Positions 29,342 to 38,071 of a DNA stretch of 64,000 nucleotides are shown piece by piece. The stretch is from JAENVU01 sp046598395. GTDB lineage: Bacteria; Actinomycetota; Acidimicrobiia; IMCC26256; JAENVU01. The notes under the pieces are model-generated. The model was not told the origin of the DNA. It worked only from the letters and a program-made list of their open reading frames with translations, and searched no databases. The first letter of the stretch is position 1. Every line of letters begins with the position of its first letter. The stretch spans positions 108,314-172,313 of the forward strand of contig JBKJIQ010000036.1 in assembly GCA_046598395.1 (NCBI GenBank), in the 5' to 3' direction. The translations under genes and the position numbers were made by a program.

Positions 29342-29378
29342 TTCATGCCACGAAGGTCGGACGGGTCAGCGGCTCCCG

Positions 29379-30125
29379 TCAGAGCAACCGCACGAGTGCG
29401 GTCAGGCCCACGGCAACGATCACCACGCGGAGCACCCAAGGATCAAGCCGCCGACCGAACGTCGCCCCGAGTTGCCCGCCCACGACGGACCCGGCGGCAA
29501 TGCAGGCGACGATCTTCCAATCGATTTCGGTTGCGAACAGGAACACCACCGACGCGACCAGGTTCACCGTCATCGCGAGCACATTCTTCACCGCGTTGAG
29601 ATTCTGCAACCCGTCGGCCACGAAGATGCCGAGGAGCGCGATCAGGATGATCCCCTGCGCGGCCCCGAAATATCCGCCGTAGATCCCCGCCATGCCCACC
29701 AACACCACCAACACCGATGAGATCGCGGTACGGCTGCCATGGGTAACGGCCAGTCGCTTGCTCAGCATCGGCTGGAAGATCACGAGCACCAGCGCGATCA
29801 CGATCAGCACAATCACAACTCGTGCGAAGACGTCACTCGGCAACACCAAGAGCAGCACCGCACCGACGACACCACCAATCGCCGATGCAGGCGCCAGCCG
29901 GAGCAGCCGGGCACGTTGGCCGCGCAGTTCGCGCCGGTAGCCGTATACGCCCGAGAGTGCGCCGGGGACGAGTCCGATGTTGTTCGACACGTTCGCGAGT
30001 ACCGGCGGATACCCGAGCGCCAGCAGCGTGGGGAACGTGATCAGAGACCCCGAGCCGACGACGGTGTTGATAGTTCCGGCGGCGATCCCGGCCAGCACGA
30101 TCCAGATTGCATCCGTCGCGCTCAC
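29379..30125 (-). CDS. TauE/SafE (TSUP) family membrane transporter
   Basis: This 248-aa protein has about eight helices in two related halves, opening with IAAGTINTVVGSGSLITFPTLLALG, the family signature. TSUP proteins export or import sulfite, sulfoacetate or similar organosulfur anions. A sulfatase occurs 20 kb away, but no sulfur-metabolism gene is adjacent, so the substrate is open. The start is GTG 30125, 34 bp from the divergent lipoprotein gene. Confidence 0.88.
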   Translation of the reverse strand: MSATDAIWIVLAGIAAGTINTVVGSGSLITFPTLLALGYPPVLANVSNNIGLVPGALSGVYGYRRELRGQRARLLRLAPASAIGGVVGAVLLLVLPSDVFARVVIVLIVIALVLVIFQPMLSKRLAVTHGSRTAISSVLVVLVGMAGIYGGYFGAAQGIILIALLGIFVADGLQNLNAVKNVLAMTVNLVASVVFLFATEIDWKIVACIAAGSVVGGQLGATFGRRLDPWVLRVVIVAVGLTALVRLL

Positions 30126-30159
30126 GGTCCGGGAAGTTAGACGTAATACTCACGGTCCT

Positions 30160-31656
30160 ATGAAACCTCGATTCGTGTTTGTTGTCATCGTCACCGTCCT
30201 GATCGGAACCGCCTGTTCTTCGGGCTCCACGACCCTGAAATCGGCGACATCGAAGCCGACGACGCCGGCCGCCCCGACCGCAGCACCGGCGGGTCCAGCC
30301 GCGCGCGTCGTGGGCCGGCTCCGCGGCGGCAACGGCATCAGCCTGCCGAGTGGCGCCGGGACACCACTGCCCACGAGGGGATGGGTGGAAGACGAGTTCG
30401 CGGTCGAAGGCACCGCATCGTCATATCGATCGGACACCGAGCTGCCCACCGATGGTCGCTTCACGCTCACCGAGGACACGACCGCCGACTACCGGACCCG
30501 CATTGTGGTGCGACGCCCCGCGACCCCGGCAACGTTCAATGGCGCCGTCGTGGTCGAGTGGCTCAACGTGAGCGGTGGGCTCGATGCGGGTCCGGACTTC
30601 ACGTATGCGAGCAGCGAGTTGGTGCGCGGGGGCTACGCGTGGGTGGGGGTTTCGGCACAGCGGATCGGCATCGAGGGTGGACCCGTCGCCGTTCCCATCG
30701 CGGCTGCGATCGCGGCGGGCGCGGGCAAAGGTCTGCGCGCCAACGATCCCGCCAGATACGGCGGGCTGCGTCACCCCGGCGACGCGTTCTCCTATGACAT
30801 GTTCACCCAGGTGGCGCGCTCGCTGCGTGCCCCGAAGGCGTCGAACCTGTTGGGACCGCTGCGGCCCGACCATATTCTCGCCATCGGCGAATCCCAATCG
30901 GCATTCGCGCTCACCACATACGTCAATGGAGTGCAACCCATCACGCGCGCATTCGACGGGTTCTTGATCCACAGTCGCGGCGGAGCCGCGGCGCCGCTCG
31001 GCGTCCCTGACGCCGGCATCGACATCGCGGGAACCGTCGGCGGCAAGCCCACCATGCTGCGCACCGACCTGCTCGCTCCGATCCTGGTGGTGGAGACGGA
31101 GACGGACTTACTCGGGTTCCTCAACAACTACCCCGCGCGCCAGCCCGACACCGCGAAGATCCGCCAGTGGGAAATGGCCGGAACCGCGCACGCCGATGCT
31201 TACCTCATCGGCGCAATCGCCGATCAAATCGGCTGCCCCACTCCCACCAATGCCGGCCCCGGACACTTCATCGTGAGCGCGGCCCTCCACCGCCTCAACA
31301 CCTGGGTGCGTGATGGAACCCCGCCGCCCACCGCACCCCGCCTCGAAATCGACGCCACCCCGGCGTTCGTGCGGGACGAGGTTGGCAACGTACGAGGCGG
31401 GATCCGCACTCCGTTGGTCGACGCCCCGGTGGACACGTTGTCCGGCGAAGCCGCGGGCGGATCGGTCGCGTGTCTGTTGTTCGGTTCGACCACGCCATTG
31501 TCCGCCGAACAACTCAACGCTCGCTACCCAACGCGTCAGGCGTATCTCGATGCGTACCGCGAGGCCACGGACGTTGCGATCAAAGCGGGATTCGTCCTGG
31601 CCGCTGATCGGGCCGATCTGCTGAAAGCCGCGAATCCCAACCGGATCGCGCCCTGA
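30160..31656 (+). CDS. Lipoprotein with alpha/beta-hydrolase domain
   Basis: This 498-aa protein has a signal peptide with lipobox GTAC, a Thr/Pro/Ala linker and an alpha/beta-hydrolase-like domain of the type annotated as 'alpha/beta hydrolase domain-containing protein'. The nucleophile elbow reads AIGESQSAF, and the His region is GTAHADAYL. The family contains predicted esterases with unknown substrates. ATG 30160 follows a TAATACT -10-like box (30144-30150) by 9 nt, so the leader is very short or absent. The longer frame upstream overlaps the divergent transporter gene. Confidence 0.8.
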   Translation: MKPRFVFVVIVTVLIGTACSSGSTTLKSATSKPTTPAAPTAAPAGPAARVVGRLRGGNGISLPSGAGTPLPTRGWVEDEFAVEGTASSYRSDTELPTDGRFTLTEDTTADYRTRIVVRRPATPATFNGAVVVEWLNVSGGLDAGPDFTYASSELVRGGYAWVGVSAQRIGIEGGPVAVPIAAAIAAGAGKGLRANDPARYGGLRHPGDAFSYDMFTQVARSLRAPKASNLLGPLRPDHILAIGESQSAFALTTYVNGVQPITRAFDGFLIHSRGGAAAPLGVPDAGIDIAGTVGGKPTMLRTDLLAPILVVETETDLLGFLNNYPARQPDTAKIRQWEMAGTAHADAYLIGAIADQIGCPTPTNAGPGHFIVSAALHRLNTWVRDGTPPPTAPRLEIDATPAFVRDEVGNVRGGIRTPLVDAPVDTLSGEAAGGSVACLLFGSTTPLSAEQLNARYPTRQAYLDAYREATDVAIKAGFVLAADRADLLKAANPNRIAP

Positions 31657-31673
31657 CGGCAGTGTGCGCCGCG

Positions 31674-32465
31674 CTACCGACGCAAGAGTGACAGCAAGCG
31701 CAGGATCTCCATGTAGAGCCACACGATGGTGACGGTGATCCCCAACGCGCCGTACCACTCCATCTGTTTTGGTGACCCGGCGACCACCATGCGGCGGATG
31801 AACTCGAAGTCCACGAACAGGTTCAGCGACGCGACAATGCAGACCAACACGCTGAAGCCGATGCCGAACGCGGACGGTTGGTTCCAGAACGCGAGATCCA
31901 CGCCGAAGATCGACAGCAGGAAGGTAGCGAAGTAGAGGACGAAGATGCCGGCGGTGGCCGCGATCACGACGAACATGAATTTGTTCGTGACCTTGACGAC
32001 GCCGGTCACGTAGAGCGCCAAACACACGATGAACACGGCAACGGTCGCGAGTACGGCCTGGACCACGATGCCGTTCCACTGCGCCTCATAGAAGTGCGAC
32101 AACCCGCCGAGAAAGACACCCTCGGCGAGGGCGTAGAGCGGTGCGGTGATCGGCGCGGTCTTCGGAGCAAAGATGCAGGCCATCGCGAAGCCGAGGGCGA
32201 CGAGCATGGCAATCCACATCCAGCCGGGGATCGCGACGTTCCCGGATGGGTCGACGGCGACCCGCGACCAACCGAACACTCCCCCGGCCACCAGGCCGAG
32301 CCACAACAGAAACGTCTTCGCGAAAGTCCCGTTCGCCGTCATCAGCCGACCGGCGGACTCGTTGACCGGCGGCGCGCCCGCGGCGCTGCTGGGTGCTGCC
32401 CAGCCCGGCTCGAGCTCCGCAACTGCCGCGTCCACACGCTTTGGTGTCAGTACCGGGTTCGCCAT
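31674..32465 (-). CDS. Bax inhibitor-1/YccA family membrane protein
   Basis: This 263-aa protein has a hydrophilic N-terminal region of about 55 residues and seven membrane helices. It ends in LYMEILRLLSLLRR, a typical actinobacterial YccA/BI-1 C-terminus, and has the stretch VDFEFIRRMV before the last helices. BI-1 proteins act as pH-sensitive calcium leak channels in characterised cases. GAGGAGG lies directly before the ATG on the minus strand. Confidence 0.9.
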   Translation of the reverse strand: MANPVLTPKRVDAAVAELEPGWAAPSSAAGAPPVNESAGRLMTANGTFAKTFLLWLGLVAGGVFGWSRVAVDPSGNVAIPGWMWIAMLVALGFAMACIFAPKTAPITAPLYALAEGVFLGGLSHFYEAQWNGIVVQAVLATVAVFIVCLALYVTGVVKVTNKFMFVVIAATAGIFVLYFATFLLSIFGVDLAFWNQPSAFGIGFSVLVCIVASLNLFVDFEFIRRMVVAGSPKQMEWYGALGITVTIVWLYMEILRLLSLLRR

Positions 32466-32539
32466 GGTTCCTCCTCGAAATGAGCCCCCATAATAGGGGT
32501 TGTCGGTGCCGCACCGTCGTCGCCCCCGACCCGCCGGCC

Positions 32540-33565
32540 TCAGCGCCGAAGGAGTGACCTCGGGTTCTCGACATCAATCGCTCGACAACCCGGCGGAGCC
32601 GTCACCGGGTTGCAGGTCGCGGGCCTTCCGCCGTCGAGTCGGATCAGGTAGGGCCCGAATGCCGGGTCGGGCACGGGGTAATCGGTGGTGATGATCTGTG
32701 CTCCGCTCCTGATCGATGCGGTGGCCCGCGTGAAGTCGTTTGCCCGGGCTTCGATACCTCGGTCATCTGCTCGGGTCCGCACGATGAAACCCTGCTGGAC
32801 GAGTGACCGGATCTCCGATTCCAACGGCTCATCGCGCTTGAGCACTGCCGCCGACGGAGCGTTCTGCTCCGCGGTCACAAACATCGGCGCACCTTCCAAC
32901 GACGGCCGACCCGCGAGGTAGAGGTCACGCTCGGGTCCCGCGCTGTTGAGCACCAGCGCGATCTGGCCGCGGGTGCTCGGAAGCGTTGGCCAGCCCCTTC
33001 CCACCACCGCGTCGCGCAGCGTCTTGGAGCGCCCCCGCACCTGGTCAGGGGCCAGCAGATCCTTAGGCCGGAACACCGAACGAACCGCCGCGTCGAGGCG
33101 CGTGATCGCGGCGGCATCCCACGGCACGTCGGCGGGATCGAAGATGATCGTCTGCGTTTTCGGTTCAAGCAGGACGAAGATCGGGACGTGGCCCGGATGC
33201 TGATCGGACCACTGCTTCACGACCCGCAAGCAAGCCACCAACGTGGGGCAGTTCGATGCCCCATCCAGCACGGGTGTGTGGGCAACCGGAAACGCGGGCC
33301 CGTTGAAGGCATCGAGCTCGAAACTTCGAACGCCTTGATCGTTGAGCTGGACATCGAGCGCGGGATGTTCGTAGTCGGCGACATCGCCGGGCGGCAGCGT
33401 GCGGGGCGGACGCAGGTGGTAACTGTTGTGGGTCCCGATCACCTGTATGTCGTTGACGCGCAGCGTCTCGCCGCGGGGGGCGGTTCGGGCCGAGCGCGAG
33501 TCGCTCCCACAAGACGCCACGAGGATCACCGCCACGGCACCGACGAGTACCGCTCGATTGCGCAT
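32540..33565 (-). CDS. Ca2+-dependent PI-PLC-like lipoprotein
   Basis: This 341-aa predicted lipoprotein (lipobox VASC) has the TIM-barrel signature of Ca2+-dependent phosphoinositide-specific phospholipase C-like proteins: IQVIGTHNSYH with the first catalytic His, SFELDAFNG with metal ligands, and VAHTPVLD with the second catalytic His. It would cleave a phosphodiester outside the membrane; phosphoinositides are abundant in actinobacterial envelopes, so a lipid substrate is reasonable. ATG 33565 begins the signal peptide; ribosome site is weak. Cys-rich C-terminus (TCNPVTAPPGCRAI). Confidence 0.82.
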   Translation of the reverse strand: MRNRAVLVGAVAVILVASCGSDSRSARTAPRGETLRVNDIQVIGTHNSYHLRPPRTLPPGDVADYEHPALDVQLNDQGVRSFELDAFNGPAFPVAHTPVLDGASNCPTLVACLRVVKQWSDQHPGHVPIFVLLEPKTQTIIFDPADVPWDAAAITRLDAAVRSVFRPKDLLAPDQVRGRSKTLRDAVVGRGWPTLPSTRGQIALVLNSAGPERDLYLAGRPSLEGAPMFVTAEQNAPSAAVLKRDEPLESEIRSLVQQGFIVRTRADDRGIEARANDFTRATASIRSGAQIITTDYPVPDPAFGPYLIRLDGGRPATCNPVTAPPGCRAIDVENPRSLLRR

Positions 33566-33708
33566 GGGAAAGATCGTACGGCTGACCTCGGCCCTCCCGG
33601 GCACTTCATTGGGTAGGGTCGCTGCCGTTCGAGCCGCTCGGTACGGCCTTCGAACCTCGGGAACAACGTTGACCGACCCACCATCCACCCAGACGTGAAG
33701 GAATCTCA

Positions 33709-34206
33709 ATGGCTGCAAATCAGCGGGCCCAGATCACCATGGACCCAGACGAGGTCCGGGCGTTTGTGGAGCAGCAACGCACCGCGACGATCGCGACCGT
33801 CGGGCCCACGGGAGTCCCGCACCTCGTGGCCATGTGGTACGCGGTGATCGACGGCAAGATCTGGTTCGAGACCAAGCCGAAGTCACAGAAGGTCACCAAC
33901 GTCCGCCGCAATCCTTCGGTCTCGTTCTTGGCCGAAGCCGGTCTCACCTATAACGAACTCCGCGGTGTGTCGATCGAGGGCCAGGCCCGGATCAGCGATG
34001 ATGCGGAAGAACTCTGGCAGGTGGGCGTCAGCGTGTTCGAGCGCTACATGGGCCCGTACACCGATGAGATGAAGCCCATCGTCGAGACCATGCTGCACAA
34101 TCGGGTCGCCATCGCGATCGACGTTGACCGCGTCCGCACCTGGGACCACCGCAAGCTCGGCCTCGGCGACGTCCCCGTAGGCGGGACCACCGCGCCCACC
34201 GCCTAA
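33709..34206 (+). CDS. Pyridoxamine-oxidase-fold (possible F420-dependent) protein
   Basis: This 165-aa protein has the split-barrel flavin/F420-binding fold: FVEQQRTATIATVGPTGVPHLVAMWY at the start, then KSQKVTNVRRNPSVSFL, characteristic of PPOX-class F420-dependent reductases. The cofactor (FMN or F420) cannot be settled here, though F420 is common in related actinobacteria. It converges on the TetR gene with a 4-nt overlap of stop codons. Confidence 0.82.
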   Translation: MAANQRAQITMDPDEVRAFVEQQRTATIATVGPTGVPHLVAMWYAVIDGKIWFETKPKSQKVTNVRRNPSVSFLAEAGLTYNELRGVSIEGQARISDDAEELWQVGVSVFERYMGPYTDEMKPIVETMLHNRVAIAIDVDRVRTWDHRKLGLGDVPVGGTTAPTA

Positions 34207-34763
34207 GGGCGCAGACTCGCGCCACCGTTCCCGGCGTAGGAGAACAGCGCCGCACGGAGCCTCGGGAGGCGCTTGCCCGCAGCGAGTTCCCCCAGAGCCG
34301 TCTCGGCGGCCATGGCCACGAAGAGTCGTGCGGCTTCGAGGGGATGCGCCCATCCGAGCGCGTCGAGATCGGCGCGTACTGCGGTCGCGAAACGTTCATT
34401 GGAGGTCGCGACCGCCTGTCCGATCTCGGGCACCCCTCGCGCTTGAGCGAGCATGGCTTTGACGCCACGAGCGTGCAGACATCCGTCGAGGTACGCGACG
34501 GTCCCTCGCCGCAGGCGGTTTTCGCCAGGCTCCAGTCCGGCAACCTTGGCGGCAATTTTGGCGCGCAACTCGTCGTGGAATCTGCGGTGCAAAGCGGTCA
34601 GGTAATCGCCCCGGTCATCGAAGTGCACGTAGAACGTGCCTTTCGCTACGCCCGCGTGGCGGACGACTTGGTCGACCGACAGCGCCGAGAGCACCGTGTC
34701 CTCACTGGCGGCGAGCCCCGCGTCGAGCAACGTGGCACGGGTCGGGTGCGCGTGATCAGCCAT
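34203..34763 (-). CDS. TetR-family transcriptional regulator
   Basis: This 186-aa regulator has an N-terminal helix-turn-helix with VDQVVRHAGVAKGTFYVHFDDRGDYL and an all-helical ligand domain. ATG 34763 overlaps the 3' end of the hydrolase gene by 8 nt, so it is the second gene of that operon. The perfect 20-bp palindrome in front of the hydrolase is its likely operator, giving self-limiting control of both genes. Confidence 0.88.
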   Translation of the reverse strand: MADHAHPTRATLLDAGLAASEDTVLSALSVDQVVRHAGVAKGTFYVHFDDRGDYLTALHRRFHDELRAKIAAKVAGLEPGENRLRRGTVAYLDGCLHARGVKAMLAQARGVPEIGQAVATSNERFATAVRADLDALGWAHPLEAARLFVAMAAETALGELAAGKRLPRLRAALFSYAGNGGASLRP

Positions 34764-35592
34764 CGACCGTCTCGGTCGGGACGGGTCGTGACGAGTTGCC
34801 GATCGCGGTCGTCGCGTCGAGGAACGGAACGAGCACCTCGAGGAACTCACGGGGCTGAGAAGAGAACGGGACGTGGCCGGTCGGGAACTGGTGGAACTCG
34901 GAGCCGCGAATCGCCGCGTGGGCCGCTCGCCCCTCCTTGAGCGACAACACGATGTCGTGCGCGCCCCACATCACCAGCGTCGGCGCCACGATCTCGAGGG
35001 CGCGACCCCGGAGGTCGTAGTCCGGATCGAGGAAACTCCGCCACAGGCACGCCGCCACCTCGGCACCCTCCGGGCTCCGGGCCCGGCGACGCGCCCCATC
35101 GGCGACCAACGTGTCGTTCTCAGTCTCGACTCTCATGTACCGGCCGACCAGAGGCGGTAGGAGACGCCGGGCAATCGCGGGCCGGCCCATCAGGCGACAG
35201 AACATGCGAGTCGCTGAATTTTGATGCGTAAATCCACCGGTGTCGACCAACACCAGACCGGCCACAAGTTCCGGCCGCTCGATCGCCAGGTGTGCAGCGG
35301 CATAGCCGCCGACCGAGTTACCGACGAACACGCTCGGCCCCAGCCCGATCGTGGTGACGAACTCCTCCAGCACGCGGGCAAGCCGCGGCCCGGACGGAGG
35401 TGTCCCCAGGTGCCCCGACTCACCATGAAACGGCCAGTCGATCGCAATCGCACGGAACCGTTGCGCGATCGAGTCGAAGATGGAATCGAAATCGTGGTGA
35501 TCGTGCAGCGTCGCGTGCAACATGACCACCGCCGCGCCCACGCCCTCTTCCCGGTAGTGAACGGTGCCATCGCTGAGTACAACCTCTGCCAC
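34756..35592 (-). CDS. Alpha/beta-hydrolase
   Basis: This 278-aa cytoplasmic hydrolase has VVMLHATLHDHHDFD (oxyanion loop), the nucleophile elbow VGNSVGGYAAAH, and a C-terminal His in PTGHVPFSSQ. It resembles MhpC-type C-C hydrolases/esterases, though no substrate is evident. The start is GTG 35592 with AAGGAG 8 nt upstream. The -10-like CATACT and the 20-bp palindrome lie directly before it. Confidence 0.87.
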   Translation of the reverse strand: MAEVVLSDGTVHYREEGVGAAVVMLHATLHDHHDFDSIFDSIAQRFRAIAIDWPFHGESGHLGTPPSGPRLARVLEEFVTTIGLGPSVFVGNSVGGYAAAHLAIERPELVAGLVLVDTGGFTHQNSATRMFCRLMGRPAIARRLLPPLVGRYMRVETENDTLVADGARRRARSPEGAEVAACLWRSFLDPDYDLRGRALEIVAPTLVMWGAHDIVLSLKEGRAAHAAIRGSEFHQFPTGHVPFSSQPREFLEVLVPFLDATTAIGNSSRPVPTETVDG

Positions 35593-35620
35593 CTTGATGC
35601 TCCTTCGCTCTACGCCGTGA

Positions 35621-35640
35621 ATGACTGACTAGTCAGTCAT
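35621..35640 (-). promoter_or_regulatory. Perfect 20-bp palindrome (probable TetR operator)
   Basis: ATGACTGACTAGTCAGTCAT is fully self-complementary. It sits 28 bp before the hydrolase GTG, immediately after a CATACT -10-like box (minus strand, 35646-35641), so a bound repressor would cover the transcription start. The TetR protein encoded by the second gene of the same operon is the obvious ligand. Confidence 0.75.
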
Positions 35641-35732
35641 AGTATGGGAAAGCCGGACCCTGGGGCAAATACCGAGCGGCGGGTCGTCTGGACGTAGGAG
35701 CCGATTCGGGAAATGGGTTCGACGAACAGGCT

Positions 35733-35801
35733 GGACGTTTTGCTGGGTAGGAGCCGGACGTTTTCCTGGGTTAGAGCTGGACGTTTTGCTGGTTAGTTAG
35801 T
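35733..35801 (+). repeat. Three tandem 23-bp repeats adjoining the ATPase promoter
   Basis: Three units of exactly 23 bp start at 35733, 35756 and 35779, each beginning GGACGTTTT[GC]CTGG. A shortened copy, GGACGT joined to AGGAGCC, lies at 35690-35702. The last unit ends at the first base of a TAGGAT -10 box (35801-35806), itself 7 nt before the GTG start of the ATPase gene. The array therefore fills the -35 region and looks like a multi-site binding array. The gap from 35641 to 35732 holds nothing else I recognise. Confidence 0.75.
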
Positions 35802-35813
35802 AGGATCACCTGC

Positions 35814-37073
35814 GTGGACTCGGATCTCATTCCTCGGCGAGCACTCACGACCGCCGCCGAGTCCATGGCGTCATTCCGAGCGATTGTCCTCCAAGGCGCA
35901 CGGCAGGTCGGGAAATCAACCCTCGCGGAGGTGCTGGCCGACCAACTTCACGCACCGGTCGCGACCTTGGATTACGAACCCGATCTTGCCGCCGCAATCG
36001 AAGATCCGGCGCTCTTCCTCAGCACGTTGGGGGCTCCGGCGGTCATCGACGAGATCCAGCGTGCCGGAACCCCATTGGTCTTGGCAGTCAAGCAACGCCT
36101 CGATCAGTCTCGTGATCGCGGCCAGTTCGTACTCACAGGATCCACCAACTTCTTGACCACTCCCACCATTTCGGAGAGTCTCGCCGGCCGCGTCGACCTC
36201 ATCACGCTCTGGCCACTATCGATGGGCGAGCTCGCAGACGGAACCGACTCGCTCATCGACCGCGCCTTCACTGGCACGCGCCAACTGCTCGACCACGACG
36301 GCACGACCCCATCCCGTTCCGAGTATCTCGAACTCATTTGTCGAGGGGGCTACCCCGAACCGCAGCGGATGAACGCACGCTCGCGTCGGCGGTGGTTCGA
36401 GCGTTACTTGGAGACGGTTCTCCAACGCGAGGTCGAGTCCGCGACTGACCTCCGCCGATTCGATGCGCTACTCAACCTCGCTCGTCTGCTGATCGGCACC
36501 ACCGGATCGGAGTTGGTCATATCGAGCCTCGCCGAGCAGCTCGGCATCGATCGCACAACGGTCGAGACCTACGAACCGTGGATCGAAACGACATTTCTCG
36601 TCCACCGGGTCCCGGCCTGGAGTCGCAAGGTTGCGTCCAAAATCGTGCGCCGTCCGAAACTGCACGTTTGCGATAGTGGCCTCGGCGCCGCGATCATCGG
36701 AAAAGGACCCGAGGCACTGGCGCGCCGAAACGACCCTTCCGTCGGACCGCTCATCGAGTCATTCGCTATCGGTGAGATCGCCAAGCAGCTCACGTGGTCA
36801 GACATCTCCGCTCGGCTCTACCATCTCCGCGATCGCGGCGGCCTGGAAATCGACGCGATTATCGAGTCTTCCGACGGCCGGGTGATCGCAGTCGAGATCA
36901 AGGCATCGACGATCGCGCGAACCGACGATGCCGCACCCATGGCCGCCGTGCGGGACCGACTCGACCGAGTCGGGACCGATTTCATCGGCGGCATTGTGTT
37001 CCACACCGGCAATCGCAGAACCTCGCTCGGCGATCGATTGGTCGGACTACCTGTCGCCGATCTTTGGACCTGA
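35814..37073 (+). CDS. AAA_14/DUF4143 ATPase, first paralogue
   Basis: This 419-aa protein has an N-terminal P-loop ATPase domain (Walker A GARQVGKST at about 29-37, Walker B PAVIDEIQ, sensor FVLTGSTN) and a C-terminal DUF4143 region with KLHVCDSGLGAAI and a restriction-endonuclease-like core, LEIDAIIE...VIAVEIKAS. The family is widespread in bacteria and archaea, with no settled function. The start is GTG 35814, 7 nt after a TAGGAT -10 box, so the transcript is probably leaderless. A similar gene lies at 42.7 kb, also behind 23-bp repeats. Confidence 0.88.
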   Translation: MDSDLIPRRALTTAAESMASFRAIVLQGARQVGKSTLAEVLADQLHAPVATLDYEPDLAAAIEDPALFLSTLGAPAVIDEIQRAGTPLVLAVKQRLDQSRDRGQFVLTGSTNFLTTPTISESLAGRVDLITLWPLSMGELADGTDSLIDRAFTGTRQLLDHDGTTPSRSEYLELICRGGYPEPQRMNARSRRRWFERYLETVLQREVESATDLRRFDALLNLARLLIGTTGSELVISSLAEQLGIDRTTVETYEPWIETTFLVHRVPAWSRKVASKIVRRPKLHVCDSGLGAAIIGKGPEALARRNDPSVGPLIESFAIGEIAKQLTWSDISARLYHLRDRGGLEIDAIIESSDGRVIAVEIKASTIARTDDAAPMAAVRDRLDRVGTDFIGGIVFHTGNRRTSLGDRLVGLPVADLWT

Positions 37074-37083
37074 CCGAGACTCG

Positions 37084-37932
37084 CTACTCGGTCCCGTCGA
37101 GGCACACCGTCGTCTTGGTTCCGATTTTGGTCACATCCGGGATCAGGGTGTAGGAGCCATCGTCACAGGTGACGGCAGAGGTGAGGTGGGAGAACACACC
37201 TTGGGGGCTCTCGTACCCCGGGACTACCCACACGTGGAGCAAGTATCCGGTCTGCTGGAGCAGACGGCCCTTGACGGCGTCGCACTCTTTCGTGGTCGCG
37301 GAATGATCCGCGCCGAGCGGCGTATCGACGCCGGTCGGAGTGGTGACCAGACAGATGTCGTGATGCACGTGCCACGTGTCATTGGGTCCAGCGAGACCGG
37401 TGGGGTTCTTGATGTTGGTGCTATAGAACAATCCCGAGATCCGCGAATCGGGATGCGTACCGTCGTAGATCCACGCCAGCGGCTTACGGATGTCGTCGTC
37501 GCTCATCACCCCATCAGCGTCGCCACCCGCGTTGCCATACGAGATGTAGTGGGCTCCGAGTCCCGGTGAGAACGGTCCGCCACGATGCAGGCCCGCCGCT
37601 TCGGCGTCGGCCACCGTCGGATACTGCAATGCGACCTCGCGGGCCAACGTGAGCTGGCGCGCCAACTCCACCCGATCGGTCTTCGAGATCGCTTGCGGGA
37701 ACGAGTGACCGTGCTCCATGCCGTTCTCGAGCTTCGAGAACCCGCGATCATCCGCGGCTGCGCCCCCGCCCATCGCCGCCATTTCCTTCGCCGTCATCGC
37801 ACCCTTGGCATGAGTGTGCTTGTGCGAGTGCTTGTGCTGCGGAGTTGACTCGGCCGCAGCAGTATTGGACGAGCACGAAGCCGCACCGAGTGCGACCACG
37901 CCCAACAATGCCCAGAGCGACTTCGACTGCAT
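37084..37932 (-). CDS. His-rich lipoprotein
   Basis: This 282-aa lipoprotein has a signal peptide with lipobox AASC. The mature N-terminus carries the His cluster HKHSHKHTHAKG, a likely metal-binding stretch, then a Met/Gly segment. The remaining domain (from about residue 85) contains GLHRGGPFSPGLGAHYI and WHVHHDICLVTT, and is rich in His and paired Cys. I do not recognise a named family. ATG 37932 is chosen as the start of the signal peptide. It converges on the ATPase gene 10 bp away. Copper or zinc binding is inference. Confidence 0.75.
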   Translation of the reverse strand: MQSKSLWALLGVVALGAASCSSNTAAAESTPQHKHSHKHTHAKGAMTAKEMAAMGGGAAADDRGFSKLENGMEHGHSFPQAISKTDRVELARQLTLAREVALQYPTVADAEAAGLHRGGPFSPGLGAHYISYGNAGGDADGVMSDDDIRKPLAWIYDGTHPDSRISGLFYSTNIKNPTGLAGPNDTWHVHHDICLVTTPTGVDTPLGADHSATTKECDAVKGRLLQQTGYLLHVWVVPGYESPQGVFSHLTSAVTCDDGSYTLIPDVTKIGTKTTVCLDGTE

Positions 37933-38071
37933 CACAGGATGCCCCCTTGAACGGTCCGGGAAGCCACGATGAATGCCTCCGCAACGGGTCACCGTAGCGG
38001 GGTTGGAGGACTTCGAGCACGACGGTGCTGCGACGCATACGGTACGGCCACCAGCATCGAAGGAGACCGTG

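Noticed and set aside
35733..35801. The 23-bp repeats as an attachment site or IS end
   Set aside because: They are direct, evenly spaced and end at a promoter; no inverted partner or integrase is nearby.
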